Shown piece by piece: positions 1 to 12,462 of a stretch of 64,000 bases of DNA. The stretch comes from Nymphaea colorata (taxonomy: Eukaryota; Streptophyta; Magnoliopsida; Nymphaeales; Nymphaeaceae). The notes below the pieces were generated by a model. It had not been told where the DNA came from and ran no database searches. It worked only from the letters and a program-made list of their open reading frames with translations. Numbering within the stretch: the stretch's first letter is position 1; the number at the start of each line of letters is the position of its first letter. The stretch lies in the NCBI RefSeq assembly GCF_008831285.2, contig NC_045144.1:9459886-9523885 (forward strand), written 5' to 3'. A program made the position numbers and the translations under genes.

Positions 1-379
1 GAAAGTATGTCAACTATATTTTGATGGTGTGGAGTTAATAGTCCTCCAACCATTGGATTGACTTCTTTCATATTAGATTGGTGAAATAATTCTTTAATAT
101 ATTTGCACTGAGATAGAACTAAGCCCTTCTCTGTTCTACCAATTTCAGTCACAAGAAAATAGTGAATGGATCCGAGATCTTTAATAGAGAATTCTTAAGC
201 AAATGCCTTTATAAGATTGTGAATATAATCATTGGAGCTTTCTGTGATCATAATATCATCAACATAAATAAGTATGAGTGTAGTTTGATTATTGCAATTA
301 GCAATAAATAAAGAGGAATCTGCCTTGAATTATGAAAACCAAAATTTTCTAGATATATCATTAATCAATCATACCATGA

Positions 380-802
380 TTATGAAGGCTGTTTAAGACC
401 ATATAATGCTTTCTGTAATCTGCATACATAATGTGGTACGTGTTTATCTTCAAAGCCTGGAGGTTGCATCATATATACATTCTCTTGTAGTGCTCCATGA
501 AGAAAGGCATTGTCGATGTCTAGTTGTTGAATAATCCACCGACTTATGGCAATAGATATGACTAGACAAATGGTGGTAGGCTTGACCACAAGATTATATG
601 TGTCAAAATTGTCTACCCCTTCCTGTTGACTATAGTCCTTGGCAACCAATTTAGCATGGTGTCGAGCAATAGATCCATCGGCATTGCGCTTGAGTTTATA
701 AATCCATTTACACCCAATAATATTTTTGTTGACCAGTGGTGGAACCAAGTCCCAAGTTTGACTCTGTTCTAATGCAGACATCTCCTCATTCATAGAATTC
801 AT
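380..802 (-). pseudogene. Copia reverse transcriptase N-terminal fragment
   Basis: A 140-residue open stretch matches the start of the copia reverse transcriptase (RVT_2 family), with the box IIGCKWIYKLKRNADGSI near residue 28, the first catalytic aspartate in QLDIDNAFLHG, and the palm segment CRLQKALYGLKQPS at its end. The reading then shifts, so the second catalytic aspartate pair is not in the same frame. In an intact element this enzyme copies the genomic RNA into cDNA inside virus-like particles. Here it is a relic. Confidence 0.88.
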
Positions 803-853
803 CCATTTGATATTGTTTTGAGCTTGCTGAAAAGTGTGAGGCTCCTCGTCTTC

Positions 854-1525
854 TTAACTCATTCCAGGAGAATAAGATGATAGAAAAGAGAAAGGAACTA
901 GGCATCTTGTGCCATCTTGTGATTTGGTCACCATGTGATGAGTGTGTTGAGGCATTTGATTTACAATTTCTGCACCATCGGATGTGTCGTGCAAGTCTTG
1001 CTGAGGGATCACTTGGTCGTCTTCTTGTCTAGGTTGAGCACCATGAAGAGTGTGGTTAAGAAGATTTGGCAACTCAATAATTTCATTGTCTGACATGCTT
1101 GTTGAAGACGTTTTTTCCTCTAGAAGCCATTTAGCTATATCTGAGGCACAAAAATTCTTCTTTGGGAATATAAAATTATTTTCATCAAATACCACAAGGC
1201 GAGAGATGATGGTCTTTCTAGAAATTGGATCATAATAGAGATAACTTTTATAGCAAATGTCATATCCAGTAAAAGTACATGCCTTGGATTTTGAAGCAAG
1301 CTTGTTCAACCTGTAAGGCTCCAAGGCAGGATAACATGTACATCCAAACAAATGGAGATGTTTTAAATCTGGTTTGTATTTCAATAACATTTTATACGGA
1401 GTCTTCTTTCCAAGTTGAAAAGAAGGAATGTGATTGATAATATGTACTGCAGTTTTAAAGACATCATACCATAAAAAATCCTTTAGTGAAGCATGAGACA
1501 TCACGGTAAGACCACTTTCAACCAC
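854..1525 (-). pseudogene. Copia integrase C-terminal region fragment
   Basis: 223 residues with the segment that follows the catalytic core in copia integrases: FKTAVHIINHIPS, then TPYKMLLKYKPDLKHLHLFG, CTCYPALEPY and the G-Y-YDP-R box near residues 95-110. The adjoining sequence just upstream (1526-1600) reads like the catalytic-glutamate motif but lies across a stop and a changed residue. The C-terminal part after about residue 125 is the variable linker between integrase and reverse transcriptase. Non-functional. Confidence 0.85.
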
Positions 1526-1665
1526 ATGTCAATGTTTATTCTCGATAATGCCGTTCTGTTAATGGGTATGTGGACATGATATTCTACTTTTAATTTCATG
1601 ATCATTAAGAAATTGGGAGAACTCATGGCTCATGAACTCACCCACTTCATCACTCTGAAAAGTTT

Positions 1666-1959
1666 TTATTTTCCGACCAATCTATTTTCAACTATATTTT
1701 TGAAGTTTTTGAAACATTTGAAAGTGTCTGACTTCTTGGTGAGAGGAAAGATCCGTGAGAATTTAGAATTATCATCAACAAGCAGCAAGTAATACCAATA
1801 CCCCTCTCTAGATTCTTGAGCAGCTGGGCCCCATAGATCCGCATGCACAATTTCAAGAAGAAAGCTAGCAACTTTATTTGAACTTTCAAAAGGTAAGCAA
1901 TGCATTTTTCCAACCACACAACTAGAACGAAAATCAACATCTTGATAATGCCTAAACAA
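1666..1959 (-). pseudogene. Copia integrase zinc-finger and core fragment
   Basis: 97 residues hold the end of the HHCC zinc finger (SSCVVGKMHCLPF, with cysteine spacing unlike the usual C-x2-C), the first catalytic aspartate in VHADLWGPA, and the strand LLLVDDNSKFSRIFPL. A frame change then separates it from the rest of the core. The altered cysteine spacing and the frame break mark it as decayed. Confidence 0.85.
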
Positions 1960-2050
1960 ACAAAGAAGAAGTCTGATTCAATAAATTCAATATTCTAGAG
2001 CTAGGATGACCAAGGCGACAGTGCCAAACAGTGGCATCTTATATTCCTTG

Positions 2051-2540
2051 CTAAAGTAGACAATGCTTGATATCTTGAGGTTTTTTCACGTGTCTGCTGC
2101 ACACAAGCCCGTTTTCGACTTTGAGAGGCCAAGAGGAGGCCCAAACATAAAATTCATGCCTATTCAGTCTCTGATGAAGTGTGTGTCTGGTCTGCATGTC
2201 CTTAACCAAGAATTTATGAGGATAAAATTTAAAGAAGCATTGATTGTCTCTAGTGAATTTGGCTATAGATAGTAGATTTCTAGCAATTCCAAGAACATAA
2301 AGAACATGAGGCAAATTAATTAGTAGATATAGAGGCATTACCAATATTGGAGATACGAGCATTAGATCCATTTGCAACCATCACACCATGTGTACCCATA
2401 TAATCTGATTTGCGAGAATGTCTTCTTGTGCAGTCATATGGTGAGAAGCGCCTGTCTCTGGGTTCCATGTTGTATCAGTAGGTTGCTGACCCAAGGAAAT
2501 AGCAGCAAATGCTTTAGGAATATCATAACATTCACGAGCT
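2051..2540 (-). pseudogene. Copia protease fragment
   Basis: The minus strand between about 2540 and 2051 encodes an aspartic protease region. The active-site box reads PETGASHHMT at about 2440-2470, where copia proteases carry D-S/T-G, so the catalytic aspartate has become glutamate. A stop or frame break follows. The 2051-2377 stretch continues with LPHVLYVLGIARNLLSIAKF, the typical segment downstream of the copia protease, and then the pre-integrase region. Inactive by both substitution and frame loss. Confidence 0.8.
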
Positions 2541-2742
2541 ATGTGATTTTCCTGCCACAGAATTTACATACTACTGGCTGATTCGCTGAGTTAGAGTCCT
2601 TAAACCCACAGTTACCTTGATTTTGGTGATAAGATCTATTTGGTTGATTTCCATTATTTTGAGGAAATTGTTGTGGCTCATAAGGAGAATGAAAAAGGAG
2701 ATGTGGAAAAGAGGAGAGAAGGAATTCAAAGGGCAGCGACAA
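2539..2742 (-). pseudogene. Copia gag C-terminal zinc-knuckle remnant
   Basis: A 67-residue stretch rich in N, Q and P ends in VVCKFCGRKIT, the first half of a CCHC zinc knuckle. The His/Cys half (HECYD) follows in the next frame segment. It is the nucleocapsid end of gag. The upstream part is unlike gag and turns into purine-rich low-complexity DNA, so gag was probably truncated here. Confidence 0.6.
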
Positions 2743-5700
2743 GAAGAAGGGAGAGCGAGGAGGGAGATTGACAAAATCTAGAAGGGTAACAAAGAAAAAC
2801 GTGTCTTGCTTCTTTTCCTTTTCCTTGTTCGCTTCAAGTTCATCTTCTTATTCTTATCTTCATATTTTCTTCTTCTTCTTCTTTGTGCCAAGCTAGGATG
2901 TCCATGGAAGCACAGTCAATGCTAGCATTAACTTCAATGCAGCTCCAAAATAAAAGATCAAAGAAAAGCTAGTGATCTAACGAAACACAAGAGAAAATCA
3001 AGAAAATAATCTACAGCTTACCTTAGGAGAAGAAGAAAGGTCGTAGATGGGTTGGGCGTCCCCTCTCTAACCTATTTATAGACTTTGGAGGGGTTCCAAA
3101 TGTTGGCGATGTTCCCTTTAGAGGATTCTCAAAAGATTAAATTTTGACAAGTGTCCAAAGTTCTAAAGGTTAGGATTTTGACACGCAACCTTGGGAATAC
3201 GTTAGATGATTGATAAGTGTCATCCATGTAAGAGATTAAATTGGCTGACATGTGTTAATATTGGTCAATTTGGATCTAAGATTTGGATTCATATACAGAC
3301 TCATATCATGTTATGGATCTAGGAGAATATCTAGATTGAGGTTTGAAGAAGAATTTGGACCTAGGACTTGGATCAAAACTCAGCATTGAGATCTTGATTG
3401 AGACATTAAGATATGGAGATCTAATACACATATTTAGATTTGAATCATACCAAATCATGGATCTGAAATATGAAAAAGGATATGGATCAAGGATGTGTGC
3501 TTGAGGCACCCAAACTAAGCTCAGTGTAGGTCAAATAGGTTCAAGCTCAATGATTGTCTGGTTGACCTGGACTTGATCTAGGTCTAGATGTTACTAGTTG
3601 TAGGTACAAACTGACTTAGGTTAAACTAGATTCAGTTTTGCTCAAATAGGTTCAACCAGGTTTAATCTTGGCCTTGCTCAGTTCTAAGCAGGCCCTGACC
3701 CTACATGAGCCCGTTGAGCTTAGATTAGCACATATATACCCTAAGCCTATCAAAATGACATTTTAAACCTTGGCATAGAAACTTGGCTTTGTGAGCCTAA
3801 TTGGGTAATTTGACAACACTGACATAGCTTAGGTTCAGTTTAGGGGTTGTGCCATGTTCGACTAAAGAATTCCTATGTTTTCCGATGAAAAATCACATTT
3901 TTGAAAACTGACCAAATAAGTTTTTAAACCTATAAATGGGAATGTAATGGGTAAAATAAGGAAAATACATATTTGGGCTTATATTGAGAAATGAACACAC
4001 TGATATTCTACTAGAGCGATCTTGAATCAATTAGTTCGATCTGATTGAAATTGACATTTCAAATCTCTCAAAAATATGCTTAGAAGTCACTAGTGATAGT
4101 GTCTGAAAATGGACACTCTATAGTTATTGGAAAACTATGATTACACTCAATTGAAGATAACATTGTTCAAACTAAAAGTAGAAAGACTCAGATCCAACAC
4201 TGAATAATATGATCCCTACTCAGTTTGGGCTGGCTCATTGGAATAAAGTAGAAATGGTCATCAGGCATGTGGAAATGGGGGAAATGAGATACCATTTCCT
4301 AGAAACAGTTGTTCTAACACTAAAATTTGGGTTTGGAAACTAAAAATGGAGCTGGAAATGCTTTGTTGGCACTAGGGGGATCTTATCATGAGTTTGGTCA
4401 GTGTGCAAGTGTTTTTTATGGCAAGAAATGTAGGAAATTGGGGGAAATGAGCCATTTTTGACCAAATGTAAGTTGGCAAACTTGTTTCAAAAATTGTTGC
4501 TGATTTGGGTTAAAATGGTCATTTTTAGGTGGATGATTTCTATAGCTATTCTATAAACTTAGACGAAATATGGATGATTGGGTTAAAATGGTCATTTTTA
4601 GGTGGCAAACACCTAGATGCTTTGGGTCTTGGTGATTGATACTTAGGGTATATGATTTGCTTTAATGTAATTCATGATAATACATCTAAATTCTTCTTGG
4701 GAAGATTGACTTAAAAATCTCATATATAAGGGGTAAAATGGGTCAATTTGACATGAAAAAATTGAAGTGTCTATATGAATACAATATTTGGAATTACCAT
4801 TTTTTTTTCATCAAATGGTAAACTTTACAAGGGCTCTCATAAAATTGTCACGGCTAAGGCACCTTTTGAACAATGCTTTAACAAGCACCTCTTGCAGCAT
4901 CGTACCAGTTTTTAAACTGGATCATCTTTTAAATAAGGCTTTGAACAAGCATTTCTCAATAAGCACCTTTCACAATGTCATACCAGTGCTCACGCTGGGC
5001 ATTTTTTTTAAAAACTAGAGGTCTCGGCCTTGTACATCATGATCTAAACATTCCATGCAAAATTTGGTGTGTTTTATTTTTACCAGTAAGTACGACTCTC
5101 ACTGACTTAATAGCAAATAGGGGCATTTGTAAACACTTCAATTTTTTTATAATGACCATTTTACCCCTTACAAAGAGGTTTTTGAACGGATTTTCTTAAG
5201 GCATTTCAAATGTAGGGGCCACTCATTTTGAACGATGGACAAACATAATGGCACTTATGCATCTAAAAGTAGACCACAATCTTCTAGGTTGCCACTCAGC
5301 TAAAAGACCACTTTACACCCAAGCCTTGCCATTTTGTCTTGAATCTCAAAGGCCCACCACCCCTCCCCCCTAGAACTCTGAGAATTGCCTAAAGCTAGTT
5401 CAATCTTTTTTTCTCTACGTCAAAACCAACTCACTCTATCCAGAACAGTTCATTGAACCAAGTCACTTGCGATAAATCAATAGGACCTTGTCAAACTTGG
5501 CTGAACACATCTTAGGACTATCTCAATGCAACTTGAGTATTTCTTGAGTCACTTTCAGTTCTAGGATCCATGTTGGAGCTATAGAATGGACAACACAATG
5601 TTGCTCTCTCACCTATTCGGCATATTTGCAGCTCAATTTCACTTCAACTAGTCAGCTCACACCGAGATGTGATCATATTCTTCTATGGTGGCAGTCCAAA

Positions 5701-8319
5701 TTGTAGCCCATAAGTGGGAACAATAGAAAATTTATAGGATCAGATGCATGGAGATATAAAAGAACTATATGAGATGCAACCCTAAACTAAAGCAAAAAGA
5801 ATAAGCATCTTCTATTATTTTTCTTTTATTGCATTATACATTCTTGGAATTGAATAATAATAAGAAATAGGAAAACAAAAGAGAAAAGCAAACAGCTTCA
5901 TAAGTAACAAATGAGGAAATTAGAGAAATGATATGTATACAATTCAAGGATAACTCAATGACATCAATTTGTCTCCACTTGGGGACTTCGACTTTAACTT
6001 GTTTTCCATCTTATGCAACCCCATAACTGAATGTATGCATGAATGCAAAACCTTTAAATCCATAGAAACCTATATTTCATAGTTAGATGCAAAACCCTAG
6101 GAAATGAGCATGTAAGTGCCTGAAAAATTTACCATGGATGCTAGACATGCATGTAAATTTAACTCAAGCAAAAGAACAGAAAATATCAACATAGAAATCA
6201 GGATATCGTTCAAGCAATTCACACTTAAGATTAGATTGTGCAGAAAATATAGAACGAAATGTTTACATAAAATAGGCAATCATAAAGTAAATGAGAGACA
6301 ACCTAAACGACCTTGGATTCTTATGAAAATTGATGTTGATGCACTAATTACATGTAAAAACCAAGTTCATGTGGGAAAACATAAAATCGGTAAAAGAAAC
6401 TGAAATATAATTCAAGAAAGTTAGGGCAAAGTATATCCAACTATAGAAAATAAAACAATGACAAAAACAAACCTTTGAGAGATATAACAAAAAGATAGAA
6501 AATGACCATGAATTGGCATAACGTTTCTTCTGTAGGAAGTAAACATGTACTGAGAATTACCGCAAGTGATAGATTTGGAAAATGTATTCCAGATTCGGAA
6601 AGAAAAAACTAAACTCAGCTGAAAATTCTGTTATTACAAAAACAGAAAAAAGAACAATAACCAAAAATAAATTATGGTAAAATAAATAAAAGACCTACCC
6701 CACCAAATGGATTCATGCCAAAACTTTAGGAAATACTATAACATATTTAGATTGTTTCAAATGGTTGAAAAGAAAAACTTGTCTTAGGATGATAGGTATG
6801 ATGCAATGAAGTTAGGCAAAAACCTGGGTAATAGATATGAAACCAGGAATAATCATAATTGAACATTGACCCTCTCGAATATATTGAGAGGCACACAAGC
6901 ACACTTGGGTTTCATAGGGTGTAACGAAGACATAGTTCCATGTGATGGAATTGAAAAACCGATGATGCAAGCAATCCGTGATAGAAATCATGATTTGTGC
7001 AGAAAAAAAAAATACAAAAAGAGATTACAAAAAAGAGATTTTAGCAAAATGGCCTAAAACGTAGACTAGACTCCTTGGACCTGGGTACTGGTCATAGATA
7101 ATTAGACATATGATAGAAATGGACCCATTTTACTAATCCTAAAGTTTTTCTTAAAGACTCAAATTATTGAGTTCACAGTTTAACCAATTTTTGGGACCCA
7201 AATCCTGCAAATTGTATTTTTTAGGGAATAGTCATTTATAATTTGGCCAGGGGGTAGGGGGATGGTAAAATTTCTCAGTTCTTCCTAAAAATTGAGCTGG
7301 GTAAACTAGAAACAAGGTGGAAGACTTTTCTTTTACAAAACTAGAAAATGAGGTCTAGATTGGAAGACATGGGTTCACAAATTTAAGCGAAACTATGCCA
7401 ATTTAAGAAAATTAGCTTTTATGCAAAGAAAGTTTGTGAAGAACTAAAACTCCCAAGGTGAATTTAGAGTTGTCTAATCTCGACTTAGATCTTGAATGAT
7501 TTACATGAAAAACGCAGCTTAGATGGATTATTTTAGAAGAGAACCAAACCAATAGGTACAAATGAAAAAGTGCACTCCAAACACACTTGCCATATGCATC
7601 AACAATCTAAGAAATATTAAGGAAATAAAAGAGACATGCAATGCATGGTTGTAGGCACTTGAAACATCATTTTGATGTAAGCACATATGCATATTGGGTT
7701 AACATGAGTGTAGAACAATTAAGGTCTGCATTTAAGGCCTTTTATCACATGAGTGTAGAACGAGGGAGAGCAATTAATTTCATGTCAGCCTTAAGAGGGA
7801 GTTTCCATCTGATGAGATCAATCTAAGAACAAAATAATGAAATGTCATAAAAGGGGGAGAAAAGAGAGAGAGGAAACTAGGGCTTTTATGGAAGCCATGA
7901 TCCAGGTCTTACCATATAGATAGGAATACTGAAAACCAATAACAAGAGGGGAAATGAAAGGCCTACCTTTCCATACTCTCCCATGTCACCGCAATCTTCC
8001 TCCATGAACAACTTGTTCTCTTGCTCTTAAGCAAACTTTACGCAAGCCATGAACCTTCATAAGGAGGTATGTGACCAGAGAATGACGTAGTAAAGTAGGG
8101 AAAACTTGACTAAGGGGATCAACCAGAGAAAATAAACAAAGGGCAAGAAAAAGAGGAAGTAGGGGACAAGTGAAAGGGAAGAGGAAAAAAAGTAGGATGG
8201 ACAAAAAGGAGGAACAAAACCTAGGGAAGCGGACATCACTTTGAAGAGAGGAGTTGAAGACTTGAGAAGGATTTTAACCTAGATTACCATGGAGGACGTT
8301 CTCCACCATGTAAGGAGAA
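2743..8319. other. Non-coding AT-rich stretch, unassigned repeat remnants
   Basis: I see no supported gene. 2743-2920 is purine/pyrimidine-biased. 3060-3100 holds a minus-strand TATA-like TATAAATA in a setting like an LTR or promoter. 3240-3700 is full of GGATCT-type motifs resembling 8440-9020 and 41440-41830. 4860-5000 has two diverged copies of an element with AAGCACCT and ACCAGT motifs. Short open frames up to 95 codons have no recognisable content. Most of this is probably old transposon debris, but no boundary is visible. Confidence 0.5.
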
Positions 8320-8357
8320 GAGCCACCCCATGGGAGGCCAACCTCCTGGGGTGGCTC
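8320..8357. repeat. GC-rich hairpin
   Basis: GAGCCACCCC...GGGAGG at 8320 is followed after four bases by CCTCC...GGGGTGGCTC ending at 8357. This forms a strong near-perfect stem in otherwise AT-rich DNA. A second weaker dyad around CCATGGAGGACGTTCTCC lies just upstream. Function unknown. Confidence 0.6.
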
Positions 8358-8760
8358 TAGGATTTTTGAGATTAAGAAAAAGATGGAACTATGAGATGGA
8401 CAGCTCTTACGGGACCTGAGACTATATGGTATGATTTGGTTGGTTTATATCCAGCTCACAGTAGCCGATTAAAGATTTAAAATATAGATTTGATCTGCAA
8501 TGAAGCAGCACTACTTACTTTCTGGTGTCTCTCCAGGGTTTGGAAAATATAAAGACCCTGGTTAAGCCTTGAGATGAATGATTTTTGGTCAGGTGCTTGG
8601 TGGCATGCTTATGTGGATTTAAATTTTGGATCTCAGAACCAACAGAAGCTTTAGATTGCAATCTAAATTTAAAATGGAAAAATAGATCATATATTCAATA
8701 GAGACAGATTTAGATTTTGTTGGAGATCCAAATACAGAAAATGATACTGCGTCAGAACCA

Positions 8761-8871
8761 ATGTATTGGATTGTGAATCTAGATTTGACAAATGATATTG
8801 GACTACAGATTGTACCCATGTATTGGATTGTGAATCTAGATTTGACAAATGATATTGGACTACAGATTGTA
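8761..8871. repeat. 57-bp tandem duplication
   Basis: A unit starting ATGTATTGGATTGTGAATCT at 8761 is repeated at 8818 with almost no change over the compared length. It lies within a GGATCT-rich, probably transposon-derived stretch. The near identity suggests a recent local duplication. Confidence 0.85.
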
Positions 8872-9541
8872 TTGAGAGTCCAGAGGAGATAAGTGACATT
8901 GGATTAATCATTGGATTGAGAATTCAGATCAGACAAATGAATACTATATTAAAGATTGCATAAAGGATTTGGATCAAGGGTCTGATACTTAAAGAGAAGA
9001 AAATTGGATACGGGATCCAGAGCAGGGGTGTGCCTTATGTAGGTCCCTTTTAGCTCAATCAAGCTTGGAACAGACTAGCCAATTAGCACTGGGAGTAGGT
9101 GCAGCTGGCTCAGCAAGGACTGCATTCAGTTTGGGACTTAACTTCGGTGCACCAGGCTTGAAATAGGCATACTTAGGCTAGTTTAATAGGTTCAATTGGT
9201 CTAGTATGAAGAAGAAAACTGGACTCCATAGGGTAACTAGCCTAATAGGGGCCTGCCCTAAGTTTAGTTCAGCTGAGGGATGAGCCAAGTAGGCCTGTTG
9301 TTTGGTTCAGTTGTGGGGCTCACTATTTAATTCAAATCCTATGGCTTATGAAAGCTTAGGAATTGAGTGTACAAACCTTCTCGAGACTAAAATATGAATG
9401 TCAAGGTAATTAGAGACAATATATGAATGAACAATTTTCGTCCCTGCTTGATTTTATAATTTTTTTTTACGATTTTGCCAATCAAAGTTGCGCATAGGTA
9501 GATTATCCTCTAAATATCAGCTTCATTCAGACAGAGTCTGA

Positions 9542-9595
9542 ACCGAAACCGGGTGCCGAAACCGAAACCGGGTGCCGAAACCGAAACCGGGTGCC
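9542..9595. repeat. 19-bp tandem repeat, about 2.8 copies
   Basis: The unit ACCGAAACCGGGTGCCGAA is repeated head to tail without visible differences, with a partial third copy. It is GC-richer than its surroundings. Confidence 0.9.
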
Positions 9596-10900
9596 TACAA
9601 CTTATTGGTGTCTAAGGTTAGGTTGAACGAGGTATGATAAACTTCATTTGAGCTTGGCGCAAGTTATATCTACAGAATTGCACCAGAAATGGGCCATTTC
9701 TAAGGAAATGGGCCTGCCGAGTTCAACTGGACTACGTTCAGTTGACATGAGATGAACTCAACACTAGCGAGCTCAACATGATGATTCTTCTATCTAATTA
9801 AAGTGAGTTTAGATCAATCTTAAGTGAGTTTAAATCACCCCTAATTGGGCGCTTGAATGGCTTTCTTTGGGATGAAGGTTAAAATGGATAAGTGTCGCGG
9901 TTTGCCAATTGGCTGGATCAAGGGTGACACAACCTAACGGTGGTTGCAGAAGGCAGTTTTAGGACCGCTTCTGAATGGAGAGCCAACACAGAATCAAAAT
10001 ATTTGGAAAACGACCTAAAATGATTAGAAGATTATCTGAAATAGTTGGAAAATGAGTAGAATGAAGGGCGAAATAGGGAAAAGGAGAAGTGAAGAATTTA
10101 GGTGTTTGAAAGTGGTAGAGATAAAAACATTTGAGGGGAGGCACATGGATACCCTTTACAAATTTTAGCGGATGAAGGGTATCATATTTTCTATAGAATT
10201 AAAGATGATATAAGGGCGTCTTTTAGAAAACCTCTACATGGATTTCAAGATTTTGGAAATATAGGTTGGACTTGGGGATGAATTTCATCTAGGGTTCATA
10301 AAACTATTTTTAGTATTCTTGTGGTGCGTTAGCTAGAAATGTTTTATTTCAAATTAAGGGACTCCATTACTTGAATTGTTACACGATACTCTTATCAATT
10401 TTTTTTATGCTCGAGAGTCACACGATCAAAAGTATAAAGAAACATACGTGATCGTGAAGTACTTGATTAGGCCGGTCTCTTTCATCACCCGAGGATAGGA
10501 AACATTAGATTTAAAACTACCCATGATATTTGGACTGTTCCCCAACTGGGTCCTCAAGAACGACCCAACTTGAAAAATTTTAAGTGAATTGAGGTAGATG
10601 AGATTCAACCTAGTAAGTTGTTGATTTCAATCAAATATGTTTAATTGCATGTGAGAAAATCACGAGGTAGATTGCAGATGTGTTAACTACTAGTTTTACA
10701 GAAACTGTAGCAAGCATGATTTTCACTTGTACACTCCATTATGCACTCTATTTGGACTCTCTAGTGCAAAAAATCATAAATGCATTAATTTATTTGCAAT
10801 ATCGTGTCCTTGACTATATGAATTCGCTTTTGCACTTATTAACGTCTATCAAGACCATTAGATATTTAGATATAGACAGGTTACTACCACAAAGGACCAC

Positions 10901-10973
10901 GCGCAGGTTCGTAGACAAGAGCGACCATATGAAGTTATTATGAAGTAGCCACACTCTGGCCGTGAACCTGCGC
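10901..10973. repeat. Inverted repeat with 53-nt loop
   Basis: GCGCAGGTTC at 10901-10910 is exactly inverted as GAACCTGCGC at 10964-10973. No terminal inverted repeats or target duplication were found around it, so it is not assigned to a transposon. Confidence 0.55.
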
Positions 10974-12406
10974 ACCGCAGTTGCGATGTGCCGTAGATGT
11001 GTGGGTTTGAAACTCATGGAATGGTTTCTCTAAACGCACAAGAAGGATACATATCTTCAACAAACATGCCAACTTTTCCGAAGACATAATCTTAAAGTGG
11101 TCCTCTATTGGTTGGCCATAGACAATAGCATCTCTGTCCATGTCCATATCCAAGGGCCCATGCCATTAGTAGGGAGGTGGGCCTTTTCTGCTGCTATGAA
11201 ATAAGGTGGTCGCCTTACTGTTTGTGCTGCTTCACCAAGATGATGGATTTTTTAGAACCCTCTGTCTATTAGATCATGTGACGATCATACCTTATTTTCA
11301 CACTGCAATTTCATCGAGTAACGGTACTCTCAACTTCATAATTGTGATTTTGTCATAGCACAGATCTCCTTTCCCGTACATGATACCCACTCTGTACAAG
11401 AGGGTTAACGAGATTGGAGTTTGAATAGGTTGAACCTCCATCAGCCTCAGACGTGTCTGGAGCCAAATCCAACTCTCAGGTGGCATTTGAATACGTGAAA
11501 CTAAGTACCCGTGCATAAATCTGCTGGGTATTTTGTACTGGGCACCTTTTTTTTGTGGAATTTTTATTCTACGTTCCATTTACCGAACTTGTTTGATTTC
11601 AAAAAGCAGGAAGAAAGACGTGGAGGACTCACTACAAAGTTGTGAGGATTACCACAAGAGATAACTCTATAGCACCACAATGCACGTGCATGTGACCCTA
11701 ATTGTGGTACTCATTCTTACGCAGTCCTGGTGGAGGTGTTACCTCTTAAAACCCTGCATCAGTATTCGTGTGTTTGTGTGCATGTGTAGTGTCTCCTGTA
11801 CATTTGACAAGAGCTTGTTGCTTAGGCCCACCCATGTCGGCATGTTCGCACCTTGAAAACAGTAGTGGAGCTGGAAATTTCAGGCCAGGGGGCATGGTAA
11901 GGCACTCCTAAGTCTAGTGGGGCAACTTATATGGCTAGACCTAGGACCCAAGTTCATTTCCCATTTAGGTCAAGCTGCGGACCCATTCACTTAGTTGCCT
12001 GCACGGGCCGACATGCATCTCCACCCCACGTGGGATTTTAATTTTTCTACAACGGAAGATCTCTTAAACCTCTATACTTGTCAACTTCATTAAGGGTTAT
12101 CCAAGTAGCACGTTAAGGGGAAACGCTTCCTTTTTTATGGGCATCAGAAAATTTGTGTGCGTGATGCACCAACTACCAACTAAAAAGCCCCAATTTCCAT
12201 TGTCAAGGCAGACATGTACAGGCCCACCTAGTCGGTCGGATGAGCTTACGGGGGACAGACCACAAGGCCTACCTAGATCCAAACCCAGAATTAATATAGT
12301 TGCTACATGTATTCCAGCATCACTATGTCCCAGCTTACCATTCGTTCTATATTGATGAATTAGGGGTGTCAACAATTGCATCAAAATTGTGATCCATAAA
12401 GTACCC

Positions 12407-12414
<8 letters not shown>

Positions 12415-12457
<43 letters not shown>
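12415..12457. repeat. (CA)n microsatellite
   Basis: Uninterrupted CA dinucleotide run of roughly 20 units preceded by CCCACACCCACC. It creates artificial Thr-His and Val-Cys open frames on the two strands. Confidence 0.95.

Positions 12458-12462
<5 letters not shown>

Larger units (their letters stand above)
1..2742 (-). mobile_element. Degenerate Ty1/copia retrotransposon, cut by the window start
   Basis: Read on the minus strand from about 2742 to 1, broken frames give a zinc-knuckle remnant, protease, integrase and reverse transcriptase in the copia order. Several frameshifts and stops separate the pieces, so it cannot make a polyprotein. Translation of 1-379 still resembles the copia reverse transcriptase region after the catalytic core, so the element continues beyond the window. 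A recognisable gag is missing: upstream of the knuckle the sequence turns purine-rich (about 2680-2920). No LTR could be delimited. Copia assignment is firm; lineage is not assigned. Confidence 0.88.
8872..12414. other. Non-coding stretch without supported genes
   Basis: Short open frames occur (for example 93 codons on the minus strand at 11298-11579), but none shows a recognisable domain and I do not call them genes. The stretch includes a 19-bp tandem repeat at 9542-9595 and a hairpin at 10901-10973, listed separately. Probably decayed repeats. Confidence 0.5.
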
